NCBI RefSeq assembly: GCF_017948455.1
Contig: NZ_JAFFSU010000009.1
Location: forward strand, 1-64,000
Direction of reading: 5' to 3'
Origin: Streptomyces sp. GESEQ-4
GTDB lineage: Bacteria; Actinomycetota; Actinomycetes; Streptomycetales; Streptomycetaceae
DNA: 64,000 nucleotides
The notes beneath the pieces are model-generated. The model did not search any database. It had not been told where the DNA came from and saw only the letters and a list, made by a program, of their open reading frames with translations. Below are positions 49,871 through 58,642 of the stretch, piece by piece (position 1 is the first letter of the stretch; each line of letters begins with the position of its first letter). The translations under genes and the position numbers were made by a program.

Positions 49871-51448
49871 CGCGTAGTCGGCACCCCACAGGTCCTCGAC
49901 TCCGTCCGGAAGCAGAATGATCCGCTCCGGCTGGAGCGCCTCGACCGCGCCCTCGTCGTGGGTGACTAGGACGACCGCGCCCTTGTAGGTGCGCAGTGCG
50001 CCGAGGATCTCCTCGCGGCTGGCCGGGTCGAGGTTGTTGGTCGGCTCGTCGAGGAGCAGGACGTTGGCCGACGACACCACGAGGGTGGCCAGGGCGAGGC
50101 GGGTCTTCTCGCCGCCGGAGAGGACTCCGGCCGGCTTGTCGACGTCGTCGCCGGAGAACAGGAACGAGCCGAGCGTCTTGCGGACCTCGACCAGGTCGAG
50201 GTCGGGGTTGGCGGAGCGCATGTTCTCCAGGACCGTGCGCTCGGGGTCGAGGGTCTCGTGCTCCTGTGCGTAGTAGCCGAGCTTGAGGCCGTGGCCCTCG
50301 ACGACCTCGCCGGTGTCGGGCTTCTCGACACCGCCGAGGAGGCGCAGCAGGGTCGTCTTGCCGGCGCCGTTGAGGCCGAGGATGACGACTCGGGAGCCCT
50401 TGTCGATGGCCAGGTCGACGTCCGTGAAGATCTCCAGCGAGCCGTACGACTTCGACAGGCCCTCGGCCATCAGCGGGGTCTTGCCGCAGGGCGCGGGCTC
50501 GGGGAAGCGGAGCTTGGCGACCTTGTCGGAGGCGCGCACCGCCTCGAGTCCGGCGAGCAGCCGGTCGGCCCGCTTGGCCATGTTCTGCGCGGCGACCGTC
50601 TTGGTGGCCTTGGCTCGCATCTTGTCGGCCTGCGAATGCAGTGCGGCGGCCTTCTTCTCGGCGTTCTGCCGCTCGCGCTTGCGGCGCTTCTCGTCGGCCT
50701 CGCGCTGCTGCTGGTAGAGCCTCCAGCCCATGTTGTAGACGTCGATCTGGGCCCGGTTGGCGTCCAGGTAGAAGACCTTGTTGACGACCGTCTCGACCAG
50801 GTCGACATCGTGGGAGATCACGATGAAGCCGCCGCGGTAGGTCTTCAGGTAGTCGCGCAGCCAGACGATCGAGTCGGCGTCGAGGTGGTTCGTCGGCTCG
50901 TCGAGCAGCAGGGTGTCCGCGTCGGAGAACAGGATCCGGGCCAGCTCGATACGGCGGCGCTGACCGCCGGAGAGCGTGTGCAGGGGCTGGCCGAGCACGC
51001 GGTCGGGCAGATTGAGCGCGGCGGCGATGGTGGCGGCCTCGGCTTCGGCGGAGTACCCGCCCTTGGTGAGGAACTCGGTCTCCTGGCGCTCGTACTGCCT
51101 GAGGGCCTTCTCCCGGGTGGCGCCCTGGCCGCCCGCGATGCGCTGTTCGTTGTCGCGCATCTTCTGGATCAGGACGTCGAGGCCGCGCGCGGAGAGGATG
51201 CGGTCGCGGGCGAGGATGTCGAGGTCGCCGGTGCGGGGGTCCTGCGGGAGGTAGCCGACCTCGCCGGAGCGGGTGATGGTGCCGCCGGCGGGGGTGCCCT
51301 CACCGGCCAGGCACTTGGTGAGGGTGGTCTTGCCGGCGCCGTTGCGGCCGACCAGGCCGATGCGGTCGCCCTTGGCGACTCGGAAGGTGGCGGACTCGAT
51401 GAGGACGCGGGCACCGGCGCGCAGCTCGATACCGGAGGCGGAGATCAC
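49850..51448 (-). CDS. ABC-F family ATPase (ribosome-associated)
   Basis: Soluble tandem ABC protein of 532 residues with no membrane part. NBD1 has GRNGAGKTTLTK, LSGGQRRRIELARIL and LLLDEPTNHLD. The interdomain linker (about 245-320) is Lys/Arg/Gln-rich (YNMGWRLYQQQREADEKRRK). NBD2 has GLNGAGKTTLLRLL, LSGGEKTRLALATL and LLLDEPTNNLD. ABC-F proteins act on the ribosome E site in translation regulation or antibiotic protection. GTG at 51448 starts VISASGIELRAG, the usual beginning. A candidate leaderless mini-ORF precedes it at 51507-51530. Confidence 0.93.
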   Translation of the reverse strand: MISASGIELRAGARVLIESATFRVAKGDRIGLVGRNGAGKTTLTKCLAGEGTPAGGTITRSGEVGYLPQDPRTGDLDILARDRILSARGLDVLIQKMRDNEQRIAGGQGATREKALRQYERQETEFLTKGGYSAEAEAATIAAALNLPDRVLGQPLHTLSGGQRRRIELARILFSDADTLLLDEPTNHLDADSIVWLRDYLKTYRGGFIVISHDVDLVETVVNKVFYLDANRAQIDVYNMGWRLYQQQREADEKRRKRERQNAEKKAAALHSQADKMRAKATKTVAAQNMAKRADRLLAGLEAVRASDKVAKLRFPEPAPCGKTPLMAEGLSKSYGSLEIFTDVDLAIDKGSRVVILGLNGAGKTTLLRLLGGVEKPDTGEVVEGHGLKLGYYAQEHETLDPERTVLENMRSANPDLDLVEVRKTLGSFLFSGDDVDKPAGVLSGGEKTRLALATLVVSSANVLLLDEPTNNLDPASREEILGALRTYKGAVVLVTHDEGAVEALQPERIILLPDGVEDLWGADYADLVALA

Positions 51449-51506
51449 GGTCAGACTCCAGGGCGGAGGGGGTTGGCAGGTGGGCGGCTGAGGACGTTCC
51501 CGCCGT

Positions 51507-51530
51507 CTAATGCGCGAGGAGAATGGCCAT
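51507..51530 (-). CDS. Candidate leader mini-ORF (MAILLAH) ahead of the ABC-F gene
   Basis: ATG at 51530 opens a seven-codon frame ending in TAG. On this strand a TAGAAT -10-like hexamer ends 7 bases before the ATG, so the transcript could start at the ATG (leaderless). A GGCGG/CCGCC stem can form soon after the stop. Leader peptides control several antibiotic-responsive ABC-F genes. No clear -35; expression unproven. Confidence 0.35.
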   Translation of the reverse strand: MAILLAH

Positions 51531-51738
51531 AGCGGCAATTCTAACGGGGCGGTGCAACCCACTTTTTGGCGTTCCGGTGTTCGGACCGCCCGCCGCGGCC
51601 GCGGTGCGAAGTGATACGGCCCAGGTCGTGGACGGCTGAAGGCCGCGCCGCGGTCGGGAGGGCGTTGTCAGTGGTCGGTGTGAGACTGGCAACAGGTAGC
51701 AGGATTCCGGTGATTTCCAGCACAAGGGAGTGATCGTC

Positions 51739-52152
51739 ATGGCGGGCACGGGCGGCGCGAGTCCGAGCATCTACCCGACGGTGCTGTACGCGGACGCGAA
51801 GGCGGCGATCCGGCAGCTCACGGAGGCCTTCGGCTTCACCGAGCTGTCGGTGTACGAGGGCGAGAACGGCATGGTGGCACACGCGGAACTGGTGCAGGGC
51901 AACGGCGCGGTGATGCTCGGCTCGAAGGGCCGCGGCGGCCGTTTCGACGAGCTGATGAAGGGCGCGGGTCCCGCCGGGGTGTATGTCGTGGTGGACGACG
52001 TCGACGCCCACCACCAGCGTGCCGTGGACCACGGCGCGGAAATCCTGATGCCCCCGACGGACCAGGACTACGGCTCGCGTGACTACATGGCCCGGGACAT
52101 CGAGGGCAACATCTGGAGCTTCGGCACGTACGCCCCGGAAATAGGCGGCTGA
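51739..52152 (+). CDS. VOC-family (glyoxalase/bleomycin-resistance fold) protein
   Basis: A 137-residue VOC protein. TVLYADAKAAIRQLTEAFGF opens the fold, followed by the conserved AHAELVQGNGAVMLGS, GVYVVVDDVDAHHQRAVDHG, and the C-terminal GSRDYMARDIEGNIWSFGTY with the metal/ligand Glu. Could be a glyoxalase-like enzyme or a small-molecule binding protein; the substrate cannot be read from sequence. ATG at 51739 behind AAGGGAG, eight bases away. Confidence 0.87.
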   Translation: MAGTGGASPSIYPTVLYADAKAAIRQLTEAFGFTELSVYEGENGMVAHAELVQGNGAVMLGSKGRGGRFDELMKGAGPAGVYVVVDDVDAHHQRAVDHGAEILMPPTDQDYGSRDYMARDIEGNIWSFGTYAPEIGG

Positions 52153-52157
52153 TCGAA

Positions 52158-52200
52158 GCGCCCCGAAGGGGCGCGGGGAACTGCGCGACCAGCCACGACG
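52158..52200. repeat. Streptomyces intergenic repeat (REP-like), reverse orientation, with terminator hairpin
   Basis: GCGCCCC-GAA-GGGGCGC hairpin (52158-52174) followed by GGGGAACTGCGCGACCAGCC, the reverse complement of the repeat at 27781 and 45125. It ends the VOC gene and the convergent gene. Confidence 0.78.
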
Positions 52201-52246
52201 GCGCCGCAGACGAAAGACGACCCGCCCGGCACCACCAGCGGACCAC

Positions 52247-53638
52247 TCACCCGCCGGTATGCACCTGGAAGGCCGCACGGCGCACGGCCTTGGCCAGCGC
52301 GGGGTCGGGGTGCGCCGCCGCGAGGGCGACCAGGACCTGCACGGTGCGAGGGTGCCCGACCGCACGCACCTCGTCGAGCAGCATGGGAACCGTCGGCTGC
52401 ACAGCGGACTCCAGGTGCCGCACGAGCATCGGGGCCTCGCCGTGGTCGGCGACGGCCGCGGCCGAGTCGACCCACAGCCACGTGGCCTCTTCCCGGGTGA
52501 GGACCTCATGCGCGTCCTCCGGGTCGAACCCGTCGTACTCGGCGAGCCACAGCAGCGCGTACGGCCTGAGCGTCGGCTCGTCGGCCACGGCACGTACGTC
52601 GGGCTCGGCGGGGGCGCCGACGACGCGCAGTGCCTCGAAAGCGAGGCCGCGCAGCAGGGCGTCATCGCCGCGCGCGGCGTCGAGCAGCTCGGTGACGGCG
52701 CTGCCGACGGGGCGGGCGGCGAGCCAGGCGCGGTACTCGTCGCGGGCTGCCTTCGGGCGGAGCTGGGCGCAGCCGCGCAGCATCTCCTCGGCGGCGACCT
52801 CGATGTTCCCGGCGGGGCTCTGCGCGGCGACGCAGATCTGCTCCAGCTTGACCCAGACCGCCCAGCTGCCGAGCGGGGTCAGCGTGGCCTGTCCGTCGCC
52901 ACAGGTGAGGGCGCCGACGGAGGCGAGGGCGTGCAGGGCCCAGTCGAGGAGCGGGTCGAGGGGGGTGTCGGCGGGCTCCGCGGCCGGCTCGGGCTGCGGA
53001 CCGTAGGGGATCTCGCAGCGCTCGGTGCGCAGTTCGGTGACCCGCTGCTGCAGGAGGTCGAGGAGCTGCTCGACCGGGACGGGACCGGCGGAGAGCTGGA
53101 GGAAGGAGAGCACCTGGGGCATGGCCGAGACGACCTCGGCGACGGCGGCGGGCTCGTGGTCCGCGGGTTCCGGATGGGCGAGCGACCAGGCGTCGAAGAG
53201 GGCGACCCAGCCGCGCAGTACGGCACTGTCGTCGCGGTCCCAGGCGCGCAGCCGCCAGCCGGGGCGGGCGCTGTCGCCGTGCACCTCGACGAGGCCGGCG
53301 AGGCGGGCGGTGTCCCAGTCGGCGCGGACCTGAGCCGGGGTCAGGCCCAGGTCCCTCGCCGCCAGTTCGGCGGTCGCGTCGGAGAGGGTGCCCTTGCCGT
53401 CGGGGCTCGCACCGTAACGGCCGGGGTGCAGCGCGGCGTCGGCCCAGTGGGCGACGCGGGCCGCGGAGGCCAGACCGGAGCGAGCCATTCTGGCCAGCTC
53501 CGCCCGGGCCGGAGTGCCTTCCGGCGGGCGCGGGGCGGGGCGGCTTGAGCGCCGCTGGTTCATCGCTCGGGGGGCGGCGGCCAGGGGTCGCGGGCGGACG
53601 AGTCGAAGCCTGGAGTCGCGCGGGATACGGGACGTCAC
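52247..53638 (-). CDS. Hypothetical protein, helical repeat-like
   Basis: About 463 residues, soluble, with no motif I recognise. A disordered Arg/Pro N-terminus precedes a helix-rich body. An N-terminal region (about 50-130) resembles a winged-helix segment (LSDATAELAARDLGLTPAQV, LAGLVEVHGDSARPGWRL). The C-terminal 170 residues look like HEAT-type helical pairs (LLRGLAFEALRVVGAPAEPD, VQVLVALAAAHPDPALAKAV). GTG at 53638 has GGAAGAC upstream; ATG at 53563 (MNQRRSSRP) is an equal alternative. Function unknown. Confidence 0.75.
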   Translation of the reverse strand: MTSRIPRDSRLRLVRPRPLAAAPRAMNQRRSSRPAPRPPEGTPARAELARMARSGLASAARVAHWADAALHPGRYGASPDGKGTLSDATAELAARDLGLTPAQVRADWDTARLAGLVEVHGDSARPGWRLRAWDRDDSAVLRGWVALFDAWSLAHPEPADHEPAAVAEVVSAMPQVLSFLQLSAGPVPVEQLLDLLQQRVTELRTERCEIPYGPQPEPAAEPADTPLDPLLDWALHALASVGALTCGDGQATLTPLGSWAVWVKLEQICVAAQSPAGNIEVAAEEMLRGCAQLRPKAARDEYRAWLAARPVGSAVTELLDAARGDDALLRGLAFEALRVVGAPAEPDVRAVADEPTLRPYALLWLAEYDGFDPEDAHEVLTREEATWLWVDSAAAVADHGEAPMLVRHLESAVQPTVPMLLDEVRAVGHPRTVQVLVALAAAHPDPALAKAVRRAAFQVHTGG

Positions 53639-53817
53639 GGGTGCAGTCTTCCGGTTGACGGTCCGAAAACCCAAACGGAATGTCACGGCGGGCGACGGGG
53701 AGGGCCAACGCACGGGGTCCCGCGGGCGGTGGAGGGCCGAGAACAGGCCAGTGATACGGCGTTAAACGGAATCTGTGGGACCGGGTGGGACCGGGTGGTG
53801 TCGGGGCCGACGGGAGG

Positions 53818-54945
53818 TCACATCAGCGGGGTCAGGAAGCGGCGCAGCGTCTCTTCGTAGGACTGGGGGTCGGCGTTCCACATGGCTGCGTGCGGGGCGC
53901 GCCGGACCGTGTGGAGGGAGATCAGGTCGGTGCGGCTGTCGGCGAGGCGGCGGGAGAGGGCCCAGGGGGCCACCGTGTCGTCGGGGCCATGGAAGATCAG
54001 CGTCGGCACCGAGAGCCGGCCGGGGTCGGCGGCGTCGGTGATGCGGTCGCCGTGCAGCCCGGTGCGGCCCTGTGCGGCGCGGACCGCCAGCGGCAGCAGG
54101 GCACCCGGGGTCCGCCGGGCCGAGGCCAGGGCGCGCAGCGTGGTCTCCCAGCTGAGCACCGGGGAGTCCAGGACGAGCCCGGAGACGCGCTCGCGCATCC
54201 CCGAGTGCGCGGCGGCGCGCAGCGCCATGGTGGCGCCGGTGGACCAGCCGTGCAGGACGACCTGCTTGGCGCCGTAGCGCACGGCGTAGCGGATCGCCGC
54301 GTCCAGGTCGCGCCACTCGGTCTCGCCGAGGTGGTTCAGGCCGTCCGGGGAGCGGGGAGCGCCCAGGTCGCCGCGGTAGGCGAGGGCGAGCACCGGGAAG
54401 CCGCGGCGGCCCAGGAACTCCATGAGGTTCATGGCGTGCTCGCGGGTGGTGCCGAGGCCGTGCACCGCGATGACCCAGATGTCCCGTACGCCGGGCACGA
54501 ACCAGGCGGGCAGGGAGCCGAGTTCGCCGGGTATGTCGACGTCGGCGTGGTCCAGGCCGAGGGCGTCGCCGGGGTTGCCGACGTACACGTTCGGGGTGAG
54601 CCACACCTTGTCGCCGGGCTCGAGGGTGCCGTGGGTGACGCGTTCCAGACGGCGTACGACGGTGTCGGCGGAGTGGTTCGCCGTGTCGAGGACGGGGCCG
54701 ACGACGGCGTGCGAGGCGTCGCCGGCGAGGCCGTAGGTGCCGGGGCGCAGGGAGGCCAGGGCCCGGGTGAGCGCGATCTGGCCCGCCGCCGTCGCATGCA
54801 CAGTGAGCCGGGGTTCGCCGGGCAGGGGCCGTCCCGGTGGCACCTTCAGCGCGGCGTCGCTGGCGAACCGTCCGGCGGCGACGCCGGCCACCCCGGCCGC
54901 CAGGGCTACGGTGACGGCCGCGGCCGCCGTTTTGACAGTGCGCAC
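53818..54945 (-). CDS. Alpha/beta hydrolase with N-terminal signal anchor
   Basis: A 375-residue serine hydrolase. N-terminal hydrophobic helix (TAAAAVTVALAAGVAGVAAG) suggests export or membrane anchoring. The hydrolase domain has the nucleophile elbow GWSTG, DSPVLSWE, the acid in FHGPDDTVAPW, and a C-terminal His in VRRAPHAAMW. The unusual 130-residue N-terminal part (LERVTHGTLEPGDKVWLTPN) is shared by actinobacterial homologues as far as I recall. GTG start at 54945. Esterase or peptidase activity is possible; substrate unknown. Confidence 0.85.
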   Translation of the reverse strand: MRTVKTAAAAVTVALAAGVAGVAAGRFASDAALKVPPGRPLPGEPRLTVHATAAGQIALTRALASLRPGTYGLAGDASHAVVGPVLDTANHSADTVVRRLERVTHGTLEPGDKVWLTPNVYVGNPGDALGLDHADVDIPGELGSLPAWFVPGVRDIWVIAVHGLGTTREHAMNLMEFLGRRGFPVLALAYRGDLGAPRSPDGLNHLGETEWRDLDAAIRYAVRYGAKQVVLHGWSTGATMALRAAAHSGMRERVSGLVLDSPVLSWETTLRALASARRTPGALLPLAVRAAQGRTGLHGDRITDAADPGRLSVPTLIFHGPDDTVAPWALSRRLADSRTDLISLHTVRRAPHAAMWNADPQSYEETLRRFLTPLM

Positions 54946-54965
54946 GGGTTCAGTGTCCTGGCGGA

Positions 54966-54986
54966 CCCGGCTGTCGGCCAGCCGGG
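54966..54986. terminator. Hairpin between aldolase and hydrolase genes
   Basis: CCCGGCTG (54966-54973) pairs with CAGCCGGG (54979-54986) around a 5-base loop. Confidence 0.55.
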
Positions 54987-55027
54987 GGACATGGTTGCGG
55001 CGGAGCGATCGGCGACCGGTGCCCCTC

Positions 55028-55759
55028 TCACCCCCGCTGCCCGTACCCCCGCAGCTTCTCCCCCACCTCCCGCAGCTGTTCCGCCGACAGCAGGCTCGGG
55101 GACAGGCCCGGTACCGAGGAGGCCGTGAGCCAGAGGCGGCACATCCACTCGAGTTGGGCGGTGCGGTCGTAGGCCTGGTCGAGGGTGGCGCCGTAGGCCA
55201 TCGTGCCGTGGTTCTGGAGGAGGCAGGCGGAGCGGTCGCTCAGGGCCTGGAGCATGTTCTCGGCCAGCTCGTCGCTGCCGTACGTCGCATAGGGGGCGAC
55301 TCGGACGGGCCCGCCGAGCGCCTCGGTCATGTAATGGATCGCCGGGAGCTCGGTGACGAGGGTGGAGACGGCCGTGGCGTGGACGGCGTGGGTGTGGACG
55401 ACGGCCCGGGCGTCGGTCGTGCGGTGGACGGCGAGATGCATGGGCAGCTCGCTGGTCGGGACGAGGGTGCCGAGCACCTGCCGGCCGTCGAGGTCGACGC
55501 CGGTCACGTCGTCCGGCGTGAGGCGGTCGTAGGGGACGCCCGACGGTGTGACCAGGACCGTGCCCCCGACACGCAGGGAGACATTGCCGGACGTGCCGAC
55601 GACGAGCCCGTCGGCCACGGTCCGGCGGGCGGTGGCGACGAGCTCCTCCCAGGCGCGCGCCTCCTCCTGGAGCACGCCCCTCCCCGATGGCACCCCCACG
55701 ACCTGTGACTCCTCCCGGGCCTCCCGCCCGCCCCTCTGATCCCGCCGCTGCTCAGCCAT
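55028..55759 (-). CDS. Class II aldolase/adducin-family protein
   Basis: A 243-residue zinc aldolase-fold protein of the fuculose-phosphate aldolase group. VADGLVVGTSGNVSLRVGGT, VTPSGVPYDRLTPDDV, SELPMHLAVHRTTDARAVVH with metal ligands in HTHAVH, and LLQNHGTMAYGATLDQAYDR (third His) are all present. Substrate is probably a sugar phosphate such as L-fuculose-1-phosphate or a methionine-salvage intermediate; neither pathway is adjacent. ATG at 55759. Confidence 0.88.
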   Translation of the reverse strand: MAEQRRDQRGGREAREESQVVGVPSGRGVLQEEARAWEELVATARRTVADGLVVGTSGNVSLRVGGTVLVTPSGVPYDRLTPDDVTGVDLDGRQVLGTLVPTSELPMHLAVHRTTDARAVVHTHAVHATAVSTLVTELPAIHYMTEALGGPVRVAPYATYGSDELAENMLQALSDRSACLLQNHGTMAYGATLDQAYDRTAQLEWMCRLWLTASSVPGLSPSLLSAEQLREVGEKLRGYGQRG

Positions 55760-55943
55760 GCCGCGATCCTGCCAGGCGCGGCGTCAACCGTTCCGTCGCC
55801 GGCCCAGGTGACCAAAATCTCTTCAATGGATCCCTGTACCAGCTGAAGAAGTTTGCCCGAGGCTCCTAAGCCTTGGGCTGTCTGGGCCGCGCGGATCCGG
55901 CGGTACCGCAACCGCCACACCAGGACACCGTGCAGCCCTTCCT

Positions 55944-55978
55944 AGTTCATCTTCCGTTCATTCAGGTTACCTACGTTC
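55944..55978 (+). promoter_or_regulatory. PHO-box-like direct repeats upstream of pit
   Basis: GTTCATCTTCC (55944) and GTTCATTCAGG (55955) are consecutive 11-bp units beginning GTTCA, followed by a weaker GTTACC (55965) and GTTCAAC (55974). Streptomyces PhoP binds 11-bp GTTCACC-type direct repeats. The pit start is 36 bases further on. Confidence 0.6.
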
Positions 55979-56013
55979 AACCGGCCAACGACCTCGAACG
56001 ATTGCCTGGGTAA

Positions 56014-57252
56014 ATGGAAAGCTTCTCGCTGATCCTCGCGATTGTGGTGATCACCGCTCTCGCGTTCGATTTCACGAACGGTTTCCACGACACCGCCAAC
56101 GCGATGGCCACCACCATCTCGACCGGTGCGCTCAGACCCAAGGTCGCGGTGGCGATGTCCGCCGTCCTCAACCTCGTCGGCGCCTTCCTCTCGGTGGAGG
56201 TCGCCAACACCATCTCCAAGGGGCTCGTCGACGAGTCCGGCATACGTCCCGAGGTCATCTTCGCCGCCCTGGTCGGCGCGATTCTCTGGAACCTGCTGAC
56301 CTGGCTGGTCGGTCTCCCGTCCAGTTCCTCGCACGCCCTGATGGGCGGTCTGATCGGCGCCACCATCGCCTCGGCCGGCGTCGGCGCGGTCCACGGGGAC
56401 GTGCTCGTCACCAAGGTGCTGATCCCGGCGATCGCCGCCCCGCTGGTCGCCGGTGTCGCAGCGATGCTCGCGACGAAGCTGATGTACTCCCTGGGCAAGA
56501 AGGCCGAGGGCAGCAAGGCCTCCGAGAAGGGCTACCGCGCCGGGCAGATCGCCTCCGCGGGCCTGGTCTCGCTCGCCCACGGCACCAACGACGCGCAGAA
56601 GACGATGGGCATCATCACCCTCGCCCTGGTCACCGGCGGCGCCATCGCCCCCGGCTCGAACCCTCCCACCTGGGTGATCCTCTCCGCGGGCGTGGCCATC
56701 GCACTCGGCACCTACCTCGGCGGCTGGCGCATCATCCGCACCATGGGCAAGGGCCTGACCGACCTCCAGCCGCAGCAGGGCTTCGCCGCCCAGACCAGCG
56801 CGGCGACGGTCATCCTGGCCTCCTCCCACCTCGGCTTCTCCCTTTCCACCACGCACTCGGTCTCCGGCTCCGTGATGGGCGCGGGCCTCGGCCGCAAGGG
56901 CGGCGTCGTCCGCTGGTCCACGGCCACCCGGATGTTCGTCGCCTGGGGCCTGACGCTGCCGGCGGCGGCCCTGGTCGGAGCGATCGCGGAGTACGTGACC
57001 GGCTTCGGCAGCTGGGGCACCGCCCTGGTCGCCGTCTTCCTGATCGCCTCCAGCGCCGCGATCTGGCTGCGCTCCCGCCGCGAGGTCGTCGACCACACGA
57101 ACGTCAACGACACGACGGAGGAACCGGCCGGCGTGGTGACGACGGCGATCGCCGCGGTGACCCCGCCGCCCGTGGGCACCGCGACCGACGAGCTGACGGC
57201 CACGATCCCCGCCCCGGCCTCCGAATCGGCGCCTTCGCAGGCCACGGTCTGA
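56014..57252 (+). CDS. pitH2: Inorganic phosphate transporter, PiT family (PitH2-like)
   Basis: Low-affinity phosphate permease of 412 residues with about ten helices. PiT signature repeats: ALAFDFTNGFHDTANAMATT and SLAHGTNDAQKTMGIITLAL, each with the GxxDxxN-type core, and SSSHALMGGLIGATI paired with LSTTHSVSGSVMGAGLG. A Thr/Ala-rich C-terminal tail follows the last helix. The upstream PHO-box-like repeats and the small membrane gene downstream match S. coelicolor pitH2 (SCO1845), which I recall as PhoP-regulated. ATG at 56014. Confidence 0.93.
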   Translation: MESFSLILAIVVITALAFDFTNGFHDTANAMATTISTGALRPKVAVAMSAVLNLVGAFLSVEVANTISKGLVDESGIRPEVIFAALVGAILWNLLTWLVGLPSSSSHALMGGLIGATIASAGVGAVHGDVLVTKVLIPAIAAPLVAGVAAMLATKLMYSLGKKAEGSKASEKGYRAGQIASAGLVSLAHGTNDAQKTMGIITLALVTGGAIAPGSNPPTWVILSAGVAIALGTYLGGWRIIRTMGKGLTDLQPQQGFAAQTSAATVILASSHLGFSLSTTHSVSGSVMGAGLGRKGGVVRWSTATRMFVAWGLTLPAAALVGAIAEYVTGFGSWGTALVAVFLIASSAAIWLRSRREVVDHTNVNDTTEEPAGVVTTAIAAVTPPPVGTATDELTATIPAPASESAPSQATV

Positions 57253-57282
57253 CCCTCACCCCGTACTCAAGGAAGCAGCAAC

Positions 57283-57504
57283 ATGAAGATCGACTGGGCG
57301 TCCCTCGGCTCCGTCTTCGGCGTCAGCCTCGCGGTCACCGTGGCCCTCGTGTCCCTGTTCACCCTCGGCATCACCGGCCTCTCCCGCCGCGAACGCGCCG
57401 CGTCCCAGGGCGACTCCGCCGCACTCGCGGTCACCGGCGCGTACACCTGCTTCGCGGCCTGCGCGGCGGCGGTGGGCTACGGGATCTATCTGATCGTCGC
57501 CTGA
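57283..57504 (+). CDS. Small two-helix membrane protein downstream of pit
   Basis: A 73-residue protein: helix 1 SLGSVFGVSLAVTVALVSLF, a short charged loop (SRRERAASQGDS), and helix 2 AYTCFAACAAAVGYGIYLIV. The ATG at 57283 follows AAGGAAGCAGCAAC. It is 30 bases after pit and before a strong terminator, so the two form a dicistronic unit. I recall the same gene beside pitH2 in other streptomycetes; probable accessory subunit, unproven. Confidence 0.82.
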   Translation: MKIDWASLGSVFGVSLAVTVALVSLFTLGITGLSRRERAASQGDSAALAVTGAYTCFAACAAAVGYGIYLIVA

Positions 57505-57534
57505 CAGACCGGCCGCACCACCTCTCCCCTTCGC

Positions 57535-57582
57535 CCCGTGGGGCGGGAAGCACCCAGCATGCTTCCCGCTCCACGGGTTTTG
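57535..57582 (+). terminator. Strong terminator of the pit operon
   Basis: CCCGTGGGGCGGGAAGC (57535-57551) pairs with GCTTCCCGCTCCACGGG (57561-57577), 17 positions with a G-U pair, followed by TTTTGC. Confidence 0.9.
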
Positions 57583-57677
57583 CATGTACAGATCAGCCCA
57601 CGTCGAAGCGACAGGTGTCACCAAGCCAAGCCTCACCAAAGCAGCGAACTGACACATGGCTTTTCGCGCACGGCTGC

Positions 57678-57696
57678 CTGATAGGCTTCCTATCAG
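57678..57696. promoter_or_regulatory. Palindromic operator candidate upstream of the XRE gene
   Basis: CTGATAGG-CTT-CCTATCAG, a perfect 8-3-8 inverted repeat 65 bases before the regulator start; plausible autoregulatory site or promoter element. Confidence 0.55.
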
Positions 57697-57760
57697 ACGT
57701 GGCGGATCGCCACTTTCCCCACCCTTCGCGAACGACCCGACGGACGGAAGAAGGAGCAGG

Positions 57761-58618
57761 ATGCCGAGGCCTGTGGACCCGAGTCTGAACCGGCGCAGAC
57801 TGCGCATCGACTTGCGCCAGGCACGCGAGAAGGCCGGGCTGACCCAGCGTGAAGCCGCCGAGGCCCTGGAATGGTCGCTGTCGAAGATCATTCGCATCGA
57901 GGCCGGCACGGTCAGCCTCTCGGTGACCGACCTGAGAGCGCTGCTCCAGCAGTACGGAGTGACGGACCCTCAACTCGTCGCCGAACTGGAGGAGGCCGCC
58001 CGGGGGTCGAAGGGCCAGAGCTGGTGGACCGAATTCAGTGATGTGCTGAACCCGTCGTTCACCCAGTACCTGGGGTACGAGAGCGCCGCCAACTCCGTGC
58101 GCACGTACCACCCCATCGTCGTTCCGGGCTTCCTACAGACGGAGGACTACGCGGAGGCGCTGCTGGCGCCCTACGCCCCGCAGGAGCGCATCCGGCGTGT
58201 GGTGGAACTACGTACGGCCCGCCAGGACCGGCTCTTCGAGGGGGACGACTCTCCGGAGCTGTCGTTCGTGGTCGACGAGGCGGCTCTGCGCCGGCGGATC
58301 GGCGCACCCGCGGTCATGCGGCACCAATTGCAGCACATCAAGAACGTGATGGAACTCCCCCGCGTGACCCTCCAGGTGCTGCCGTTCAGCGCCGGGGGCC
58401 ACTACGGCACGCTCGGCAGTTTCGTCCTGCTCGGTTTCAAGGGTGACGACGACCTGCTCTGGGTCGAGCATTCGGCGGGCCAGCTCGCCATCCGGGACGA
58501 CCACGAACTCGTAGCCCGGTACCAGGAATGCTTCGCCACGATCAGCGATATCGCGCTCAAGGGCGGTGACGCCGTCGCCCTGATCGACGAGGCGGCGCGG
58601 GACTTCGGCACCAGTTAG
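57761..58618 (+). CDS. XRE-family regulator with DUF5753
   Basis: A 285-residue protein. The N-terminal helix-turn-helix (LRQAREKAGLTQREAAEALE, WSLSKIIRIEAG) is joined to a DUF5753 domain (about 85-275: WWTEFSDVLNPSFTQYLGYE, VPGFLQTEDYAEALL, FVVDEAALRRRIG, ITLQVLPFSAGGHYGTLG-like VTLQVLPFSAGGHYG). This is the most expanded regulator family in Streptomyces, usually beside DUF397 genes, and has been proposed to act as an antitoxin-like regulator (Scr1 type). ATG at 57761 behind AAGGAGCAGG. A DUF397 gene lies 740 bases away on the other strand. Confidence 0.92.
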   Translation: MPRPVDPSLNRRRLRIDLRQAREKAGLTQREAAEALEWSLSKIIRIEAGTVSLSVTDLRALLQQYGVTDPQLVAELEEAARGSKGQSWWTEFSDVLNPSFTQYLGYESAANSVRTYHPIVVPGFLQTEDYAEALLAPYAPQERIRRVVELRTARQDRLFEGDDSPELSFVVDEAALRRRIGAPAVMRHQLQHIKNVMELPRVTLQVLPFSAGGHYGTLGSFVLLGFKGDDDLLWVEHSAGQLAIRDDHELVARYQECFATISDIALKGGDAVALIDEAARDFGTS

Positions 58619-58642
58619 GCCAAGGGCCCTACAGGAGGGGCG

